Assembly (NCBI GenBank): GCA_947500055.1
Contig: CANMQO010000002.1
Location: forward strand, 310,001-374,000
DNA length: 64,000 nucleotides
Direction of reading: 5' to 3'
DNA from: an uncultured Paracoccaceae bacterium
GTDB taxonomy: Bacteria > Pseudomonadota > Alphaproteobacteria > Rhodobacterales > Rhodobacteraceae
The notes beneath the pieces were generated by a model. That model ran no database searches and was not told the origin of the DNA. It was given only the letters and a program-made list of their open reading frames with translations. Both the position numbers and the translations under genes were made by a program. Position 1 is the stretch's first letter; each line of letters starts with the position of its first letter. Shown in pieces: positions 27,257 to 36,322 of the stretch.

Positions 27257-27762
27257 CGCGTGTCTTGCCGCGCCGCGCGGTCCTGACCGGGATGGCGGCA
27301 GCGACATTTGTACCCGGTACGGCCCAGGCTGATGAGGTCATAGACCTTGATTGGGACGATCTGCTGCCGGAAGGGCAGATGACGGTTCCAAACGCCTTGC
27401 AGGGCTTGGTTGACCATGACGAATCTGCGCCGCTCTTTAGCCAACAGCCTGAATCCACCGGTGTCAGGACGGATTGGAATGGGCAGATTGTGCGATTGCC
27501 GGGCTTCATCATACCCATCGACTATGACGGCACCGGCATCACCGCGTTCATCCTGGTGCCCTATGTCGGGGCCTGTGTGCATGTGCCACCACCGCCTGCC
27601 AATCAATTGGTCTTTGTCACAACACCAACACCTTACGAAAGCGAAGGGCTGTTTGAGCCGGTCAACGTGGTCGGGATGTTTGGTGTGTCGTCAATCTCCA
27701 CCCAGCTTGCTGACATTGGATACGCATTGTCAGCAGACAGGATTGAGCCCTATCGGACATAG
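27250..27762 (+). CDS. DUF3299 exported protein, second copy
   Basis: 170 residues. The Tat-like leader is LPRRAVLTGMAAATFVPGTA. The same core is present as in the first copy: VRLPGFIIPIDYDG, LVPYVGACVHVPPPPANQLV and IGYALSADRIEPY. It differs by an inserted loop (PLFSQQPESTGVRTDWNGQI). The tandem pair probably arose by duplication and the copies may form a heteromer. It is the last clear gene of the zinc operon. Confidence 0.82.
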   Translation: MVTRVLPRRAVLTGMAAATFVPGTAQADEVIDLDWDDLLPEGQMTVPNALQGLVDHDESAPLFSQQPESTGVRTDWNGQIVRLPGFIIPIDYDGTGITAFILVPYVGACVHVPPPPANQLVFVTTPTPYESEGLFEPVNVVGMFGVSSISTQLADIGYALSADRIEPYRT

Positions 27763-27922
27763 ATTTTCCTGCCCGGCCTCTGGTGGGTGGATTTGGGATG
27801 TAACGATCTGGCGCTGATGTCCGGATTTTGCAGATACATGCGGATGGTGCCCGTCCAGCCAAGACTCACATCGACGTCAACCGACATTCCACATTGATCA
27901 GGTTTGGGATAGGCTTCCGGTC

Positions 27923-28501
27923 ATGAGACATGCCATCGCTGCCCTGATCCTGATGCTCAACCCGGCCTTTGCACTGGCCGAGGCCACGGGCAACGTCTTG
28001 ACCGGTTCGAAAATTGCCGGATTGGAGGCTGGTGTCATTTGCCCGCCGGAGCCTGTCGGATCGTCCCCTGCCCCCGGAACCCTTGCCGGGACCACCCATA
28101 TCATTGATGAAGATCCGCCATTTGTGTCAAACACCCAAACCGTCCCTGCGGTGATTGGCATCGGGTTTGGCGTCAAGGCATTGGCCGCGGATTTGGGAGG
28201 GTTGCAGGATGTCGTTCTGGTGGTGACCCATCCACCAATGCGCAAGGAAAAGGTCAGCACGCAGAGCTACCAGACCCGGATCAGCGGCCATGCCCCGTCA
28301 CTGACCTTTTACCAGTTTGATTACGCATATGAACTGGTGATCGGGCCTTGGAAGATGACTGCGATGCAAGGTGATACGATCCTGTATCAGACCAGCTTTG
28401 AAGTTGTGCCGCCGCAGAAGGTGCCGGAACTGGCCGGTGCTTGCGGATACGAACACCTGCTATCGTCGCTTACCCCATCAGCCCCCGCCGGACGAGGTTG
28501 A
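27923..28501 (+). CDS. DUF3859 exported protein
   Basis: 192 residues with a signal peptide (MRHAIAALILMLNPAFALAE) and the DUF3859 domain (AGLEAGVICPPE, FVSNTQTVPAVIGIGFGVKA, FYQFDYAYELVIGPWKM). Function is unknown. It begins 160 bases after the zinc operon and overlaps the end of the convergent TauE/SafE-type gene by 32 bases. Confidence 0.75.
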   Translation: MRHAIAALILMLNPAFALAEATGNVLTGSKIAGLEAGVICPPEPVGSSPAPGTLAGTTHIIDEDPPFVSNTQTVPAVIGIGFGVKALAADLGGLQDVVLVVTHPPMRKEKVSTQSYQTRISGHAPSLTFYQFDYAYELVIGPWKMTAMQGDTILYQTSFEVVPPQKVPELAGACGYEHLLSSLTPSAPAGRG

Positions 28502-29237
28502 CGCCGGCCACCAGCAGGACCGCCAATGTGGCCTTGCGGAATACGGCCTGATCGATCCGGTCCTGCACCCATAGACCCACCCCCATGCCCGCCAGCGCGG
28601 GCACGACCATCGCGATGGAAAACGGCAGGGTTTCCGCCCGCAACACCCCGGATTGCAGATGCGCACCCAACAGTGCCAGCGCGCCAAGCCCGTAAATCGT
28701 GCCCTGCGCGCGCATCTGGTCCTGTTTTTCGGTTCCGATGGCCGTAAGATAGGCTACCGTCGGCGGACCCCAGACCCCCGAAAGACCGCCCATGAATCCG
28801 GCGAAACTGCCGACGGCGGCCTCCCATCCTACGGATTGGCCGCGCAATCGGCCGCGCCAACCAACCAGTTGCAGCAATGCAAAAGCGGCAACGGGCACGC
28901 CGATGAGAAGAAATAATGCGCCTTGCGGCAAGACGCGGACCATCTGGGCGCTCAGCACCAGTATCCCGAGACAGCAGATGACGTAGACCTTGAATAGCTT
29001 GACGGTCTGCACTGCCGCTGCGATGCCCTGCCGCAATGCCTGCCAAAGGTTCGATAACAGCGTTGGAATGATCAGGGCAGCGAGCGCAAGTTCGGGGGCC
29101 AGAAATGTTGACAGCCCCGATATCATCACCATGGGCATGGCAAAGCCGACGATGCCCTTTACCGCACCGGCGAAGAAGGCCACCACAAAGGCCAGAACAA
29201 GAAATGAAGGGCTGATTGTCTGCAGCAGAATATCCAT
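28470..29237 (-). CDS. TauE/SafE family sulfite/sulfonate exporter-like permease
   Basis: 255 residues with about eight membrane helices. The duplicated TauE signature is visible in FAGAVKGIVGFAMPMVMISG and VGSFAGFMGGLSGVWGPPTV. Members export sulfite, sulfoacetate or other organosulfur anions; the substrate is not evident. Its 3' end overlaps the DUF3859 gene tail to tail. Confidence 0.88.
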   Translation of the reverse strand: MDILLQTISPSFLVLAFVVAFFAGAVKGIVGFAMPMVMISGLSTFLAPELALAALIIPTLLSNLWQALRQGIAAAVQTVKLFKVYVICCLGILVLSAQMVRVLPQGALFLLIGVPVAAFALLQLVGWRGRLRGQSVGWEAAVGSFAGFMGGLSGVWGPPTVAYLTAIGTEKQDQMRAQGTIYGLGALALLGAHLQSGVLRAETLPFSIAMVVPALAGMGVGLWVQDRIDQAVFRKATLAVLLVAGVNLVRRGLMG

Positions 29238-29385
29238 TACTGTCTTGATTTAGCGGTGTTGATCAGGCGATGCAGCAACAATCGGACGCGACATTTACGT
29301 GCTTCCATGGCTACCCGGTTGAATTAATATTGCGCTGCAGTTGCGAAATCGTTATCTCTGCACCTGCAAAATGAAGGGAATCGCG

Positions 29386-31071
29386 ATGCCACATGACGGA
29401 CAGGATATGACCATGCAAACGACACCTGTACTGGCCGATCTTCTGGCCCTGACTGCCGCCGCTCTGCCTGCGGTGCAGGATATTACCACACGCGCCAAGG
29501 ATGCGGTGCGGGCGATGGTTGTGGATGGTGATCGCGTCTCGGCCCGTCTGATCGAAGAAAATCAGACAGCCGCCCACGGGCTGGCATGGCTGGCGACCTA
29601 TGCCCAGGCGCTGGAACAGATGCAGGGTTGGGCCACCAAGCTGGACGCATCAGGCCGGTTTGGCGAGGTCGAACAACTGATCCACCAGATCGCCTTTGGC
29701 GAATACCTTTGGCAGATCTATGGCGGCATCCAGATGAACCAGGGCGAGGTTGTGCGGCTGCAGGATATGGGGCTGAGCCAGGATGATATGCGCGCACTGA
29801 TGGACCCTGCTGTCATGACCCTGACCCAATCAGGCAACACACAAGCAGCCCGCACCCGGCTCTGCGCGCTGATGGAAGAACAGGCAGCCAATATCACCGT
29901 CGGCGCATCCGGTCTGGATGAAGAACTGGAGATGATCCGCGAACAGTTCCGGCGCTTCAGCGTGGAAAAGGTAGAACCTTTCGCCCATGACTGGCACCTG
30001 AAGGATGAGCTGATCCCAATGGATGTCATCAACGAGATGGCCGAACTGGGCGTCTTTGGCCTGACTATCCCCGAGGAATATGGCGGTTTCGGCCTGTCCA
30101 AGGCATCCATGTGTGTGGTGTCAGAGGAACTCTCGCGCGGCTATATCGGGGTTGGATCGCTTGGCACCCGGTCAGAGATTGCAGCGGAACTGATCCTTTG
30201 CGGCGGTACAGAGGCGCAAAAGGAAAAATGGCTGCCGGGACTGGCCAGTGCCGAGATTTTGCCGACGGCCGTCTTTACTGAACCCAATACCGGGTCCGAT
30301 CTTGGGTCGCTGCGGACGAAAGCGCGCAAAGATGGCGATGACTGGATCATCACCGGCAACAAGACATGGATCACCCATGCCGCCCGGACCCATGTGATGA
30401 CCGTGCTGGCCCGCACGATCCCAGACACGGATGACTATAAGGGCCTGTCGATGTTTTTGGCCGAAAAGACACCGGGCACGGATGAAGAACCATGGCAGGA
30501 CCCAGGTATCTCTGGTGGCGAAATCGAAGTGCTCGGTTATCGCGGTATGAAGGAATACACACTGAACTTTGATGATTTCAAAGTGAAGGGTGAGAACCTG
30601 CTAGGCGAAGCCGAAGGCAATGGCTTCAAGCAATTGATGCAGACCTTTGAAAGCGCCCGTATCCAGACCGCTGCTCGCGCGATTGGGGTGGCACAATCAG
30701 CGCTGGACGAAGGCATGCGTTATGCGCAGGACCGCAAACAGTTCGGCAAAGCGCTGATCAATTTCCCGCGCGTATCCGGCAAACTGGCCATGATGGCGGT
30801 CGAAATCATGATCGCCCGTCAGCTGACCTATTTCAGCGCCCATGAAAAGGACAATGACCGGCGCTGCGATTTGGAGGCCGGAATGGCCAAATTGCTTGGC
30901 GCGCGCGTGGCATGGGCTTGTGCGGATAATGCATTGCAAATCCATGGCGGCAACGGATTTGCATTGGAATACAAGATCAGCCGGATCCTGTGCGATGCAC
31001 GCATCCTGAATATTTTTGAAGGCGCGGCAGAGATTCAGGCGCAGGTCATCGCAAGGCGTGTTCTGGGCTAG
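29386..31071 (+). CDS. mcd: (2S)-methylsuccinyl-CoA dehydrogenase of the ethylmalonyl-CoA pathway
   Basis: 561 residues. An N-terminal domain of about 165 residues (ALTAAALPAVQDITTRAKDA onward) precedes an acyl-CoA dehydrogenase core: FTEPNTGSDLGSLRTKARKD (FAD), NKTWITHAARTHVM, and the C-terminal QIHGGNGFALEYKISRILCD and NIFEGAAEIQAQVIAR. The long extension and total length fit Mcd, which oxidises methylsuccinyl-CoA to mesaconyl-CoA and feeds electrons to ETF. The start at 29386 has AAGGGA seven bases away; a second ATG at 29407 is possible. Confidence 0.87.
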   Translation: MPHDGQDMTMQTTPVLADLLALTAAALPAVQDITTRAKDAVRAMVVDGDRVSARLIEENQTAAHGLAWLATYAQALEQMQGWATKLDASGRFGEVEQLIHQIAFGEYLWQIYGGIQMNQGEVVRLQDMGLSQDDMRALMDPAVMTLTQSGNTQAARTRLCALMEEQAANITVGASGLDEELEMIREQFRRFSVEKVEPFAHDWHLKDELIPMDVINEMAELGVFGLTIPEEYGGFGLSKASMCVVSEELSRGYIGVGSLGTRSEIAAELILCGGTEAQKEKWLPGLASAEILPTAVFTEPNTGSDLGSLRTKARKDGDDWIITGNKTWITHAARTHVMTVLARTIPDTDDYKGLSMFLAEKTPGTDEEPWQDPGISGGEIEVLGYRGMKEYTLNFDDFKVKGENLLGEAEGNGFKQLMQTFESARIQTAARAIGVAQSALDEGMRYAQDRKQFGKALINFPRVSGKLAMMAVEIMIARQLTYFSAHEKDNDRRCDLEAGMAKLLGARVAWACADNALQIHGGNGFALEYKISRILCDARILNIFEGAAEIQAQVIARRVLG

Positions 31072-31298
31072 CAACTGTAACGCGCGCGTCCGCAGATCAG
31101 GCGATCCGGCGACTGACTTGAAAAAAATCGCGCCCTCTGCTTCACTGTGCCCGCTTGGTCAAAGTCCAGTTCTTGCGGGCGGCGTGGACAATATCCGCCC
31201 CAAAAATCGATAGCTTCATACTTTCGTCGTGTAGATTTCGCGCATCTTTTTTCATCCGTTATCTACATCGCGATGCGCATTTTGGAGGATATGGTCAG

Positions 31299-31808
31299 AT
31301 GGATTTTCTATGGTTGACGACAGAAGATGCCGAAGCGTTTTTTATCAAAATCCGACAACTCGACTACACAGCAGAGATTGAACTTGCCTTCGACTACCGA
31401 GGACGCGATTCCTGGGAGATGCGGCTATTTGATGCCTGGGGCCATTGCTATCTTGGGGCAGCCTCGGCCAATAGCGTCGGTGAACCTGCCACATGGGTAC
31501 TTGGCGGCGGCTACGAACTCCTGCATGAGGCGGCTTCCTGGGTTTCCCTCAACATGATCGCACATGACAGTTTTCCGCAAGATACCTATAATCAGGCCGT
31601 CGGACGCGCCATCGGTGTCAGACATCCCAACGGCAACTATGGCGATTTATGCTATGATGCGATGGTTGAGGGACGCCTTGATCTGACCCTTGCTGGCGTT
31701 CCACGGGGCACGCGGTTGACCTTGGCGGAAACCGCATCTGTGCTTGATCAGCGCCAACCCGTTCGGCGGGTTCGCGAATGGATTCAGCATGGACGTGCAA
31801 TGGCTTAG
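31299..31808 (+). CDS. Hypothetical protein
   Basis: 169 residues with no signal peptide or membrane helix and no family that I recognise. It is rich in aromatic residues (MDFLWLTTEDAEAFFIKIRQ, RDSWEMRLFDAWGHCYLGAA, YELLHEAASWVSLNMIAHDS) and ends with a basic helix (RRVREWIQHGRAMA). GGAGG lies 11 bases upstream of the chosen ATG; another in-frame start upstream is less supported. It follows mcd after 227 bases with no visible gene. Confidence 0.55.
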   Translation: MDFLWLTTEDAEAFFIKIRQLDYTAEIELAFDYRGRDSWEMRLFDAWGHCYLGAASANSVGEPATWVLGGGYELLHEAASWVSLNMIAHDSFPQDTYNQAVGRAIGVRHPNGNYGDLCYDAMVEGRLDLTLAGVPRGTRLTLAETASVLDQRQPVRRVREWIQHGRAMA

Positions 31809-31957
31809 CCGCCGGCTGGCGGGGTTAAATCGCGCAGGCTGATATTCAGGCGCTGGCCCAGCGCCGCCTGAAATGCGCCGCTGTCCCTGGTGTTTTCGGC
31901 CACACGTAGGGCGGCTTCACCCTGCCAGATTATCGCCTCCCGACCCTTGTTTATATG
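31805..31957 (-). pseudogene. Protein-like tail without a start codon (possible gene remnant)
   Basis: On the minus strand an open frame bounded by TGA at 31958-31960 and TAA at 31805-31807 reads as an orderly amphipathic C-terminus (IIWQGEAALRVAENTRD, FQAALGQRLNISLRDLTPPA). It has no ATG, and a GTG would give only 32 residues. It may be the decayed end of a gene. I do not recognise the family. Confidence 0.25.
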
Positions 31958-32051
31958 TCAGGCTTGCAACATTTTGCCGCCCAGACAATGTCTCATTTGC
32001 ATGCAAGGCTCTTGCACTCTAGGCTCCCGCAAAACTGACAAAGGGTTTTTT

Positions 32052-33758
32052 GTGACAGTGCTTCGCCGATCTTTCTCCGCCATTGCGATGGCGTGTCTTC
32101 TTTCACCTGCAACCGCGGTACTGGCCGATCCCAATGCGGGATCATATCTGGCTGCGCGGCATGCCGGAACAGTGAATGATTTCGTCAACGGTGCGGCGTA
32201 TTTCACCAAAAGCCTGATCGCGGATCCGACCAATGCGTATCTTCTGGAAAACGCCCTGACGTCATTCATTGCCCTGGGGCAGATTGACCGCGCCATTCCG
32301 GTGGCTGAGGTCATTGTTGATCAGGGTTATCAAAGTCAGATGGCCCATCTGACACTGAACCTGCAGGCCGCCAGGACCGAAAGCTGGTCGGATATTTTTA
32401 CAAGCCTTGAGATGGGGCAAACCGTTGCACCGCTTGTCGATGGCCTGACCCAAGCCTGGGCCCATCTGGGCGAAGGCGACATGTCCAAGGCGCTTGCCAG
32501 TTTCGATCAGGTGATCGAAGGCGAAGGCATGGCGCTTTATGGCCTGACCCATAAGGCTTATGCGCTGGCCTCGGTCGGGGATTTCGAAGGGGCTGATGCT
32601 GTCTTTGGCGCCGCCGCAAAGGCAGGCGTACTGCGCTACAGTGCGCGCAGCGCTGTGGCCCATGCCCAAATCCTCAGCCAACTGGGCCGCAACGACGATG
32701 CGCTGGCGGTTGTTGACACCTTGTTTGGCAACGGGACTGACCCTGCCATCGCAGAACTGCGCGCCAAACTGACTGCGGGTGAAGGTGTTGCATTTGACGC
32801 CATCACCAGCCCCGTTCAGGGCATGGCCGATATATACCACGCCGTGGCGGGTGCGGTGCATGGTGATGCGCCTGATGCCTACACGTTACTTTATACCCGT
32901 GCCGCAACCTATCTGGACCCCGACAACACGGCCACAGTTCTGATGACGGCCGAACTGCTTGCCAATCTTCAGCAATATGATCTGGCCAATGAAACCTATG
33001 CCAGCGTGTCGCGCGATGATCCGTCCTTTCACGCCGCCGAAATGGGGCGCGCCGAAGTTCTGGCTGACGCTGGCCGCAAGGATGCGGCGATCGAAGTATT
33101 GGAAGCGCTCGCGCGTAGTCATCCAGATTTGCCGCAGGTCCACGCCAGCAAAGGCGACACATTACGGCGCTCCGAGCGCTTTGCTGAGGCGGTTGCCGCC
33201 TATACCCGTGCATTGGATATCTATGACAGCGCAAGCCCGGTGAAATGGTTCGTCCACTACACAAGGGGCATCGCCAATCACAAGGTTGATAACTGGGCAG
33301 GCGCAGAAGCTGATTTTCGGGCCGCCCTGGCCCTGCGCCCTGATCACCCGCAGGTTCTGAACTATCTGGGATATTCGCTGGTCGAACGCGGTGAAAAGCT
33401 GGACGAAGCCTTGTCCATGATTGAGACCGCTGCGGCAGCCCGCCCTGATAACGGGGCGATCATCGACAGTCTTGGCTGGGTCCTTTTCCAGTTGGGCCGT
33501 TATGAGGAAGCGGTGGGGTATATGGAACGCGCCGCATCCCTGGAACCTGTGGACCCGGTCATCAACGATCATCTGGGTGATGTCTATTGGGCTGTGGGTC
33601 GCGAAACCGAGGCGCATTTTCAGTGGAACCGGGCCTTGTCTTTCGATCCCGATGATACAGATGCCGTGCGTATTCGTGACAAGTTGACCCGTGGTCTTGA
33701 TCTGGTTTTGCGCGACGAGGGGCTGGACCCCATCCGTGTGGCCAGTGGCAACAAGTAA
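32052..33758 (+). CDS. Exported tetratricopeptide-repeat protein
   Basis: 568 residues from a GTG at 32052. The signal peptide is LRRSFSAIAMACLLSPATAVLA. About ten TPR-like units follow; the clearest are at the C-terminus (VLNYLGYSLVERGEKLDEAL, IIDSLGWVLFQLGRYEEAVG, VINDHLGDVYWAVGRETEAH). Relatives act as periplasmic or outer-membrane scaffolds. The longer reading frame upstream does not look like protein and would hide the signal peptide. It overlaps ispE by 14 bases. Confidence 0.85.
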   Translation: MTVLRRSFSAIAMACLLSPATAVLADPNAGSYLAARHAGTVNDFVNGAAYFTKSLIADPTNAYLLENALTSFIALGQIDRAIPVAEVIVDQGYQSQMAHLTLNLQAARTESWSDIFTSLEMGQTVAPLVDGLTQAWAHLGEGDMSKALASFDQVIEGEGMALYGLTHKAYALASVGDFEGADAVFGAAAKAGVLRYSARSAVAHAQILSQLGRNDDALAVVDTLFGNGTDPAIAELRAKLTAGEGVAFDAITSPVQGMADIYHAVAGAVHGDAPDAYTLLYTRAATYLDPDNTATVLMTAELLANLQQYDLANETYASVSRDDPSFHAAEMGRAEVLADAGRKDAAIEVLEALARSHPDLPQVHASKGDTLRRSERFAEAVAAYTRALDIYDSASPVKWFVHYTRGIANHKVDNWAGAEADFRAALALRPDHPQVLNYLGYSLVERGEKLDEALSMIETAAAARPDNGAIIDSLGWVLFQLGRYEEAVGYMERAASLEPVDPVINDHLGDVYWAVGRETEAHFQWNRALSFDPDDTDAVRIRDKLTRGLDLVLRDEGLDPIRVASGNK

Positions 33759-34611
33759 CGCCGCCGCCCCGGCGAAGGTCAACCTCACCCTACATGTGAC
33801 AGGCCAACGCGATGATGGCTATCACCTGCTGGACAGTCTGGTGGTATTTGCCGGCGTCGCGGATCAGTTGACGGCCACCGTCGCCCCCGATCTGCGGATC
33901 AGCGTCAACGGGCCGTTTTCGACCGGAGTGCCGACCAACCATACCAACCTTGTGTTGCGCGCCGCTGAAAACCTGCGCCGCACCCGTGGCGTCACCAAGG
34001 GCGCTGCAATCACCCTGGAAAAACACCTGCCCCATGCGGCGGGGATTGGCAGCGGATCGTCCGATGCCGCGGCAGCGCTCGGGCTTTTGGCTGAAATTTG
34101 GGGGGTCGCCCCCTTGCCCGCAACAGCGGATGAGGTGCTGGCCCTCGGGGCGGATGTGCCGGTTTGCATGCGTAACCCCGCCCCGACCCGGATGTCCGGG
34201 ATCGGTGACATCCTGTCGCCTGTTCCGCTGTTGCCGGATTGCGCCATGGTGCTGGTCCGCCCCCCGGTTGAGGTACCCACAGCTGTTGTTTTCAAAGGGC
34301 TTGCCAGCAAGACCGGCACTCCGATGACCCCGATCCCCGACGGTATGGATTTCAAGGCATTCGCCCAATGGCTCTCTGCCCAGCGCAACGACATGGCCGC
34401 CCCGGCCTGTTTGCTGGCGCCTGATATCGGCGCGGCGATTGCCCAGCTAAGGGCCAGTCCACATGTCGCCGCGGCTGGCATGTCAGGGTCAGGGGCCACA
34501 TGCTTTGCTTTGGTCAAGGATATGGCCACCGCCCGTCAGGTCGCCCGTGTCATCCAACTGTCCCACATGGGCTGGTGGGTAGCCCCGGCAGAGCTGCTTG
34601 GACGCGGGTAG
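33745..34611 (+). CDS. ispE: 4-diphosphocytidyl-2-C-methyl-D-erythritol kinase
   Basis: 288 residues. The GHMP-kinase ATP loop LPHAAGIGSGSSDAAAALGL is at about residues 93-112, and the N-terminal APAKVNLTLHVTGQRDDGYH and C-terminal GMSGSGATCFALV motifs are typical. It phosphorylates CDP-methylerythritol in the MEP isoprenoid pathway. The GTG at 33745 lies inside the TPR gene, giving a 14-base overlap and probable coupling. A polyprenyl diphosphate synthase lies 0.7 kb away on the other strand. Confidence 0.94.
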   Translation: MATSNAAAPAKVNLTLHVTGQRDDGYHLLDSLVVFAGVADQLTATVAPDLRISVNGPFSTGVPTNHTNLVLRAAENLRRTRGVTKGAAITLEKHLPHAAGIGSGSSDAAAALGLLAEIWGVAPLPATADEVLALGADVPVCMRNPAPTRMSGIGDILSPVPLLPDCAMVLVRPPVEVPTAVVFKGLASKTGTPMTPIPDGMDFKAFAQWLSAQRNDMAAPACLLAPDIGAAIAQLRASPHVAAAGMSGSGATCFALVKDMATARQVARVIQLSHMGWWVAPAELLGRG

Positions 34612-34747
34612 ATCTCCAAAATCGGCCTGATTGACGGAAATTTGCCACATCATGATCATGATTTCGGTCTGTTATGCGTTCATCCGTTGAACAACCACAG
34701 GGGCAAATTGCACCCTATGGATTATTTGGATCGTTTAGGACCACGAC

Positions 34748-35263
34748 ATGCCATTTGCTATTCTGATTTTGACGACACTTGGCGCCGCACTCTGGTGGTG
34801 GGCACGGCAGAACCCGCGCGACGCGCTTGATATGGCAGCTGATGCCGCGACCACCGTTCGCAATGCGCCACGCAAGATGGCGTTTCGCAAACAGACCAAT
34901 GCCCATCCTGTCGAAGGCATAGACGATCCGCGCATCGCCATCTGTGCCATTGCACAGGCCTTTATCGAACTTGACGACCTGCCAACCAAGGAACAACGCG
35001 ACGGGCTGCATATCCTGCTGCGCACGAAACTGCGTTGCTCCGAAGACGAAGCGCAGGAAATGGAAGTCCTTGGCCGCTGGCTGCAAGGCCAATGTCAAAG
35101 CCCTGAGGCCGCAATCACCCGATTGGCCCGCCGGTTGCGCAAGATTGATGGCGATGCATCATGGGACCTGTTGCAGGACATGCTGGGCAATCTGGTCGAG
35201 GGTGAGCTGTCGCAAAACCAGGTTTCCGCCATCGCGGATATCAAGCGGGCATTCCACCGATAG
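34748..35263 (+). CDS. Membrane-anchored TerB-like protein
   Basis: 171 residues. An N-terminal helix (MPFAILILTTLGAALWWWA) anchors a helical, acidic domain (RIAICAIAQAFIELDDLPTK, WDLLQDMLGNLVEGELSQNQ) that resembles TerB/DjlA-type domains. The TerB-like call rests on the pattern of helices and acidic turns, not on a clear signature. It is convergent with the polyprenyl synthase gene four bases away. Confidence 0.5.
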   Translation: MPFAILILTTLGAALWWWARQNPRDALDMAADAATTVRNAPRKMAFRKQTNAHPVEGIDDPRIAICAIAQAFIELDDLPTKEQRDGLHILLRTKLRCSEDEAQEMEVLGRWLQGQCQSPEAAITRLARRLRKIDGDASWDLLQDMLGNLVEGELSQNQVSAIADIKRAFHR

Positions 35264-35267
35264 GGCG

Positions 35268-36266
35268 TCAGGTAATCCGCGCCACGACGTAGTCGGCCAG
35301 GTCAACCAGCATCGTTTTCAGCGGATGATCAGGCACCGCATTCAGCGCGCCCTTGGCCCGTTCGGCCCAATTGATCGCGTCAATCCGTGTGCTTTCCATC
35401 GTGCCATGCTTGGCCAGCAGGCTGATTGCATGATCCAGATCGCCATCCTCTTGGCGGCCCTTCTGGACCGTGCGCACCCAGAAATCACGCTCGGTGCTAT
35501 CGGCTTTCGCAACGGCCCGGATCACCGGCAGGGTCAGTTTACGCTCGCGGAAATCGTCGCCAACATTCTTGCCGGTCGCTTTTGTGCCACCATAATCCAA
35601 CAGATCATCAACGATCTGAAATGCAACGCCCAGTGCGTCGCCATAGTCGTAAAGTGCCTGTTTGGTGTCTGCGTCCTGCCCGGCAATCTCTCCGCCAACT
35701 TCCATCGCGGCGGAAAACAAAGCGGCGGTCTTGCCGCGCACAACCTTGATATAGATGTCCTCGGTCGTGCCCAGATCACTGGCGGCGGTCAGCTGCAGAA
35801 CCTCACCTTCTGCAATGGTCGCAGCCGCATTCGCCAGAATATCCAGCACCCGCATCGACCCGGTTTCGACCATCAGCTGGAACGATCTGGCAAACAGGTA
35901 GTCACCCACCAGCACGCTGGATGTATTGTCCCAGAGCAGGTTGGCCGTGGGGCGGCCACGCCGCTGGCTGCTTTCATCCACAACATCATCATGCAGCAGG
36001 GTCGCGGTGTGGATGAACTCCACCGTCGCGGCCAGATGCACGTGATAGGGACCGTCATAACCACACATCCGCGCCGCCGCCAAAGTCAGCATCGGACGCA
36101 GGCGTTTGCCCCCCGCTTCGACCAGATGGGCGGTCACTTCGGGAATGCGCGGGGCATGTTCTGACGCCATCCGGTCACGGATCATGGCATTGACCGCTGA
36201 CAGATCCTCGGCCAGCGCGGCCGCCAGTTGTTCATGCGGTTTGGTAACTGCTGTATCGAGGCTCAT
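35268..36266 (-). CDS. Polyprenyl diphosphate synthase (quinone side chain)
   Basis: 332 residues. The first Asp-rich motif LLHDDVVDES and the second VDDLLDYGG are both present, and GNDYLF-type sequence is seen as VGDYLFARSF. This is a long-chain trans-prenyl synthase (octaprenyl or decaprenyl) for ubiquinone; chain length cannot be fixed by eye. The ATG at 36266 is preferred to a GTG two codons upstream. It is divergent from the DUF2007 gene. Confidence 0.93.
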   Translation of the reverse strand: MSLDTAVTKPHEQLAAALAEDLSAVNAMIRDRMASEHAPRIPEVTAHLVEAGGKRLRPMLTLAAARMCGYDGPYHVHLAATVEFIHTATLLHDDVVDESSQRRGRPTANLLWDNTSSVLVGDYLFARSFQLMVETGSMRVLDILANAAATIAEGEVLQLTAASDLGTTEDIYIKVVRGKTAALFSAAMEVGGEIAGQDADTKQALYDYGDALGVAFQIVDDLLDYGGTKATGKNVGDDFRERKLTLPVIRAVAKADSTERDFWVRTVQKGRQEDGDLDHAISLLAKHGTMESTRIDAINWAERAKGALNAVPDHPLKTMLVDLADYVVARIT

Positions 36267-36322
36267 GAACACATTCCGTCATCTGAATAGACAACGCCCC
36301 GGCGTCGTCTTAGGTCTTGGGT

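Noticed and set aside
34944-36164. 406-residue plus-strand frame opposite the polyprenyl synthase gene
   Set aside because: Its start lies inside the TerB-like gene and most of it is antisense to an enzyme with intact DDxxD motifs.
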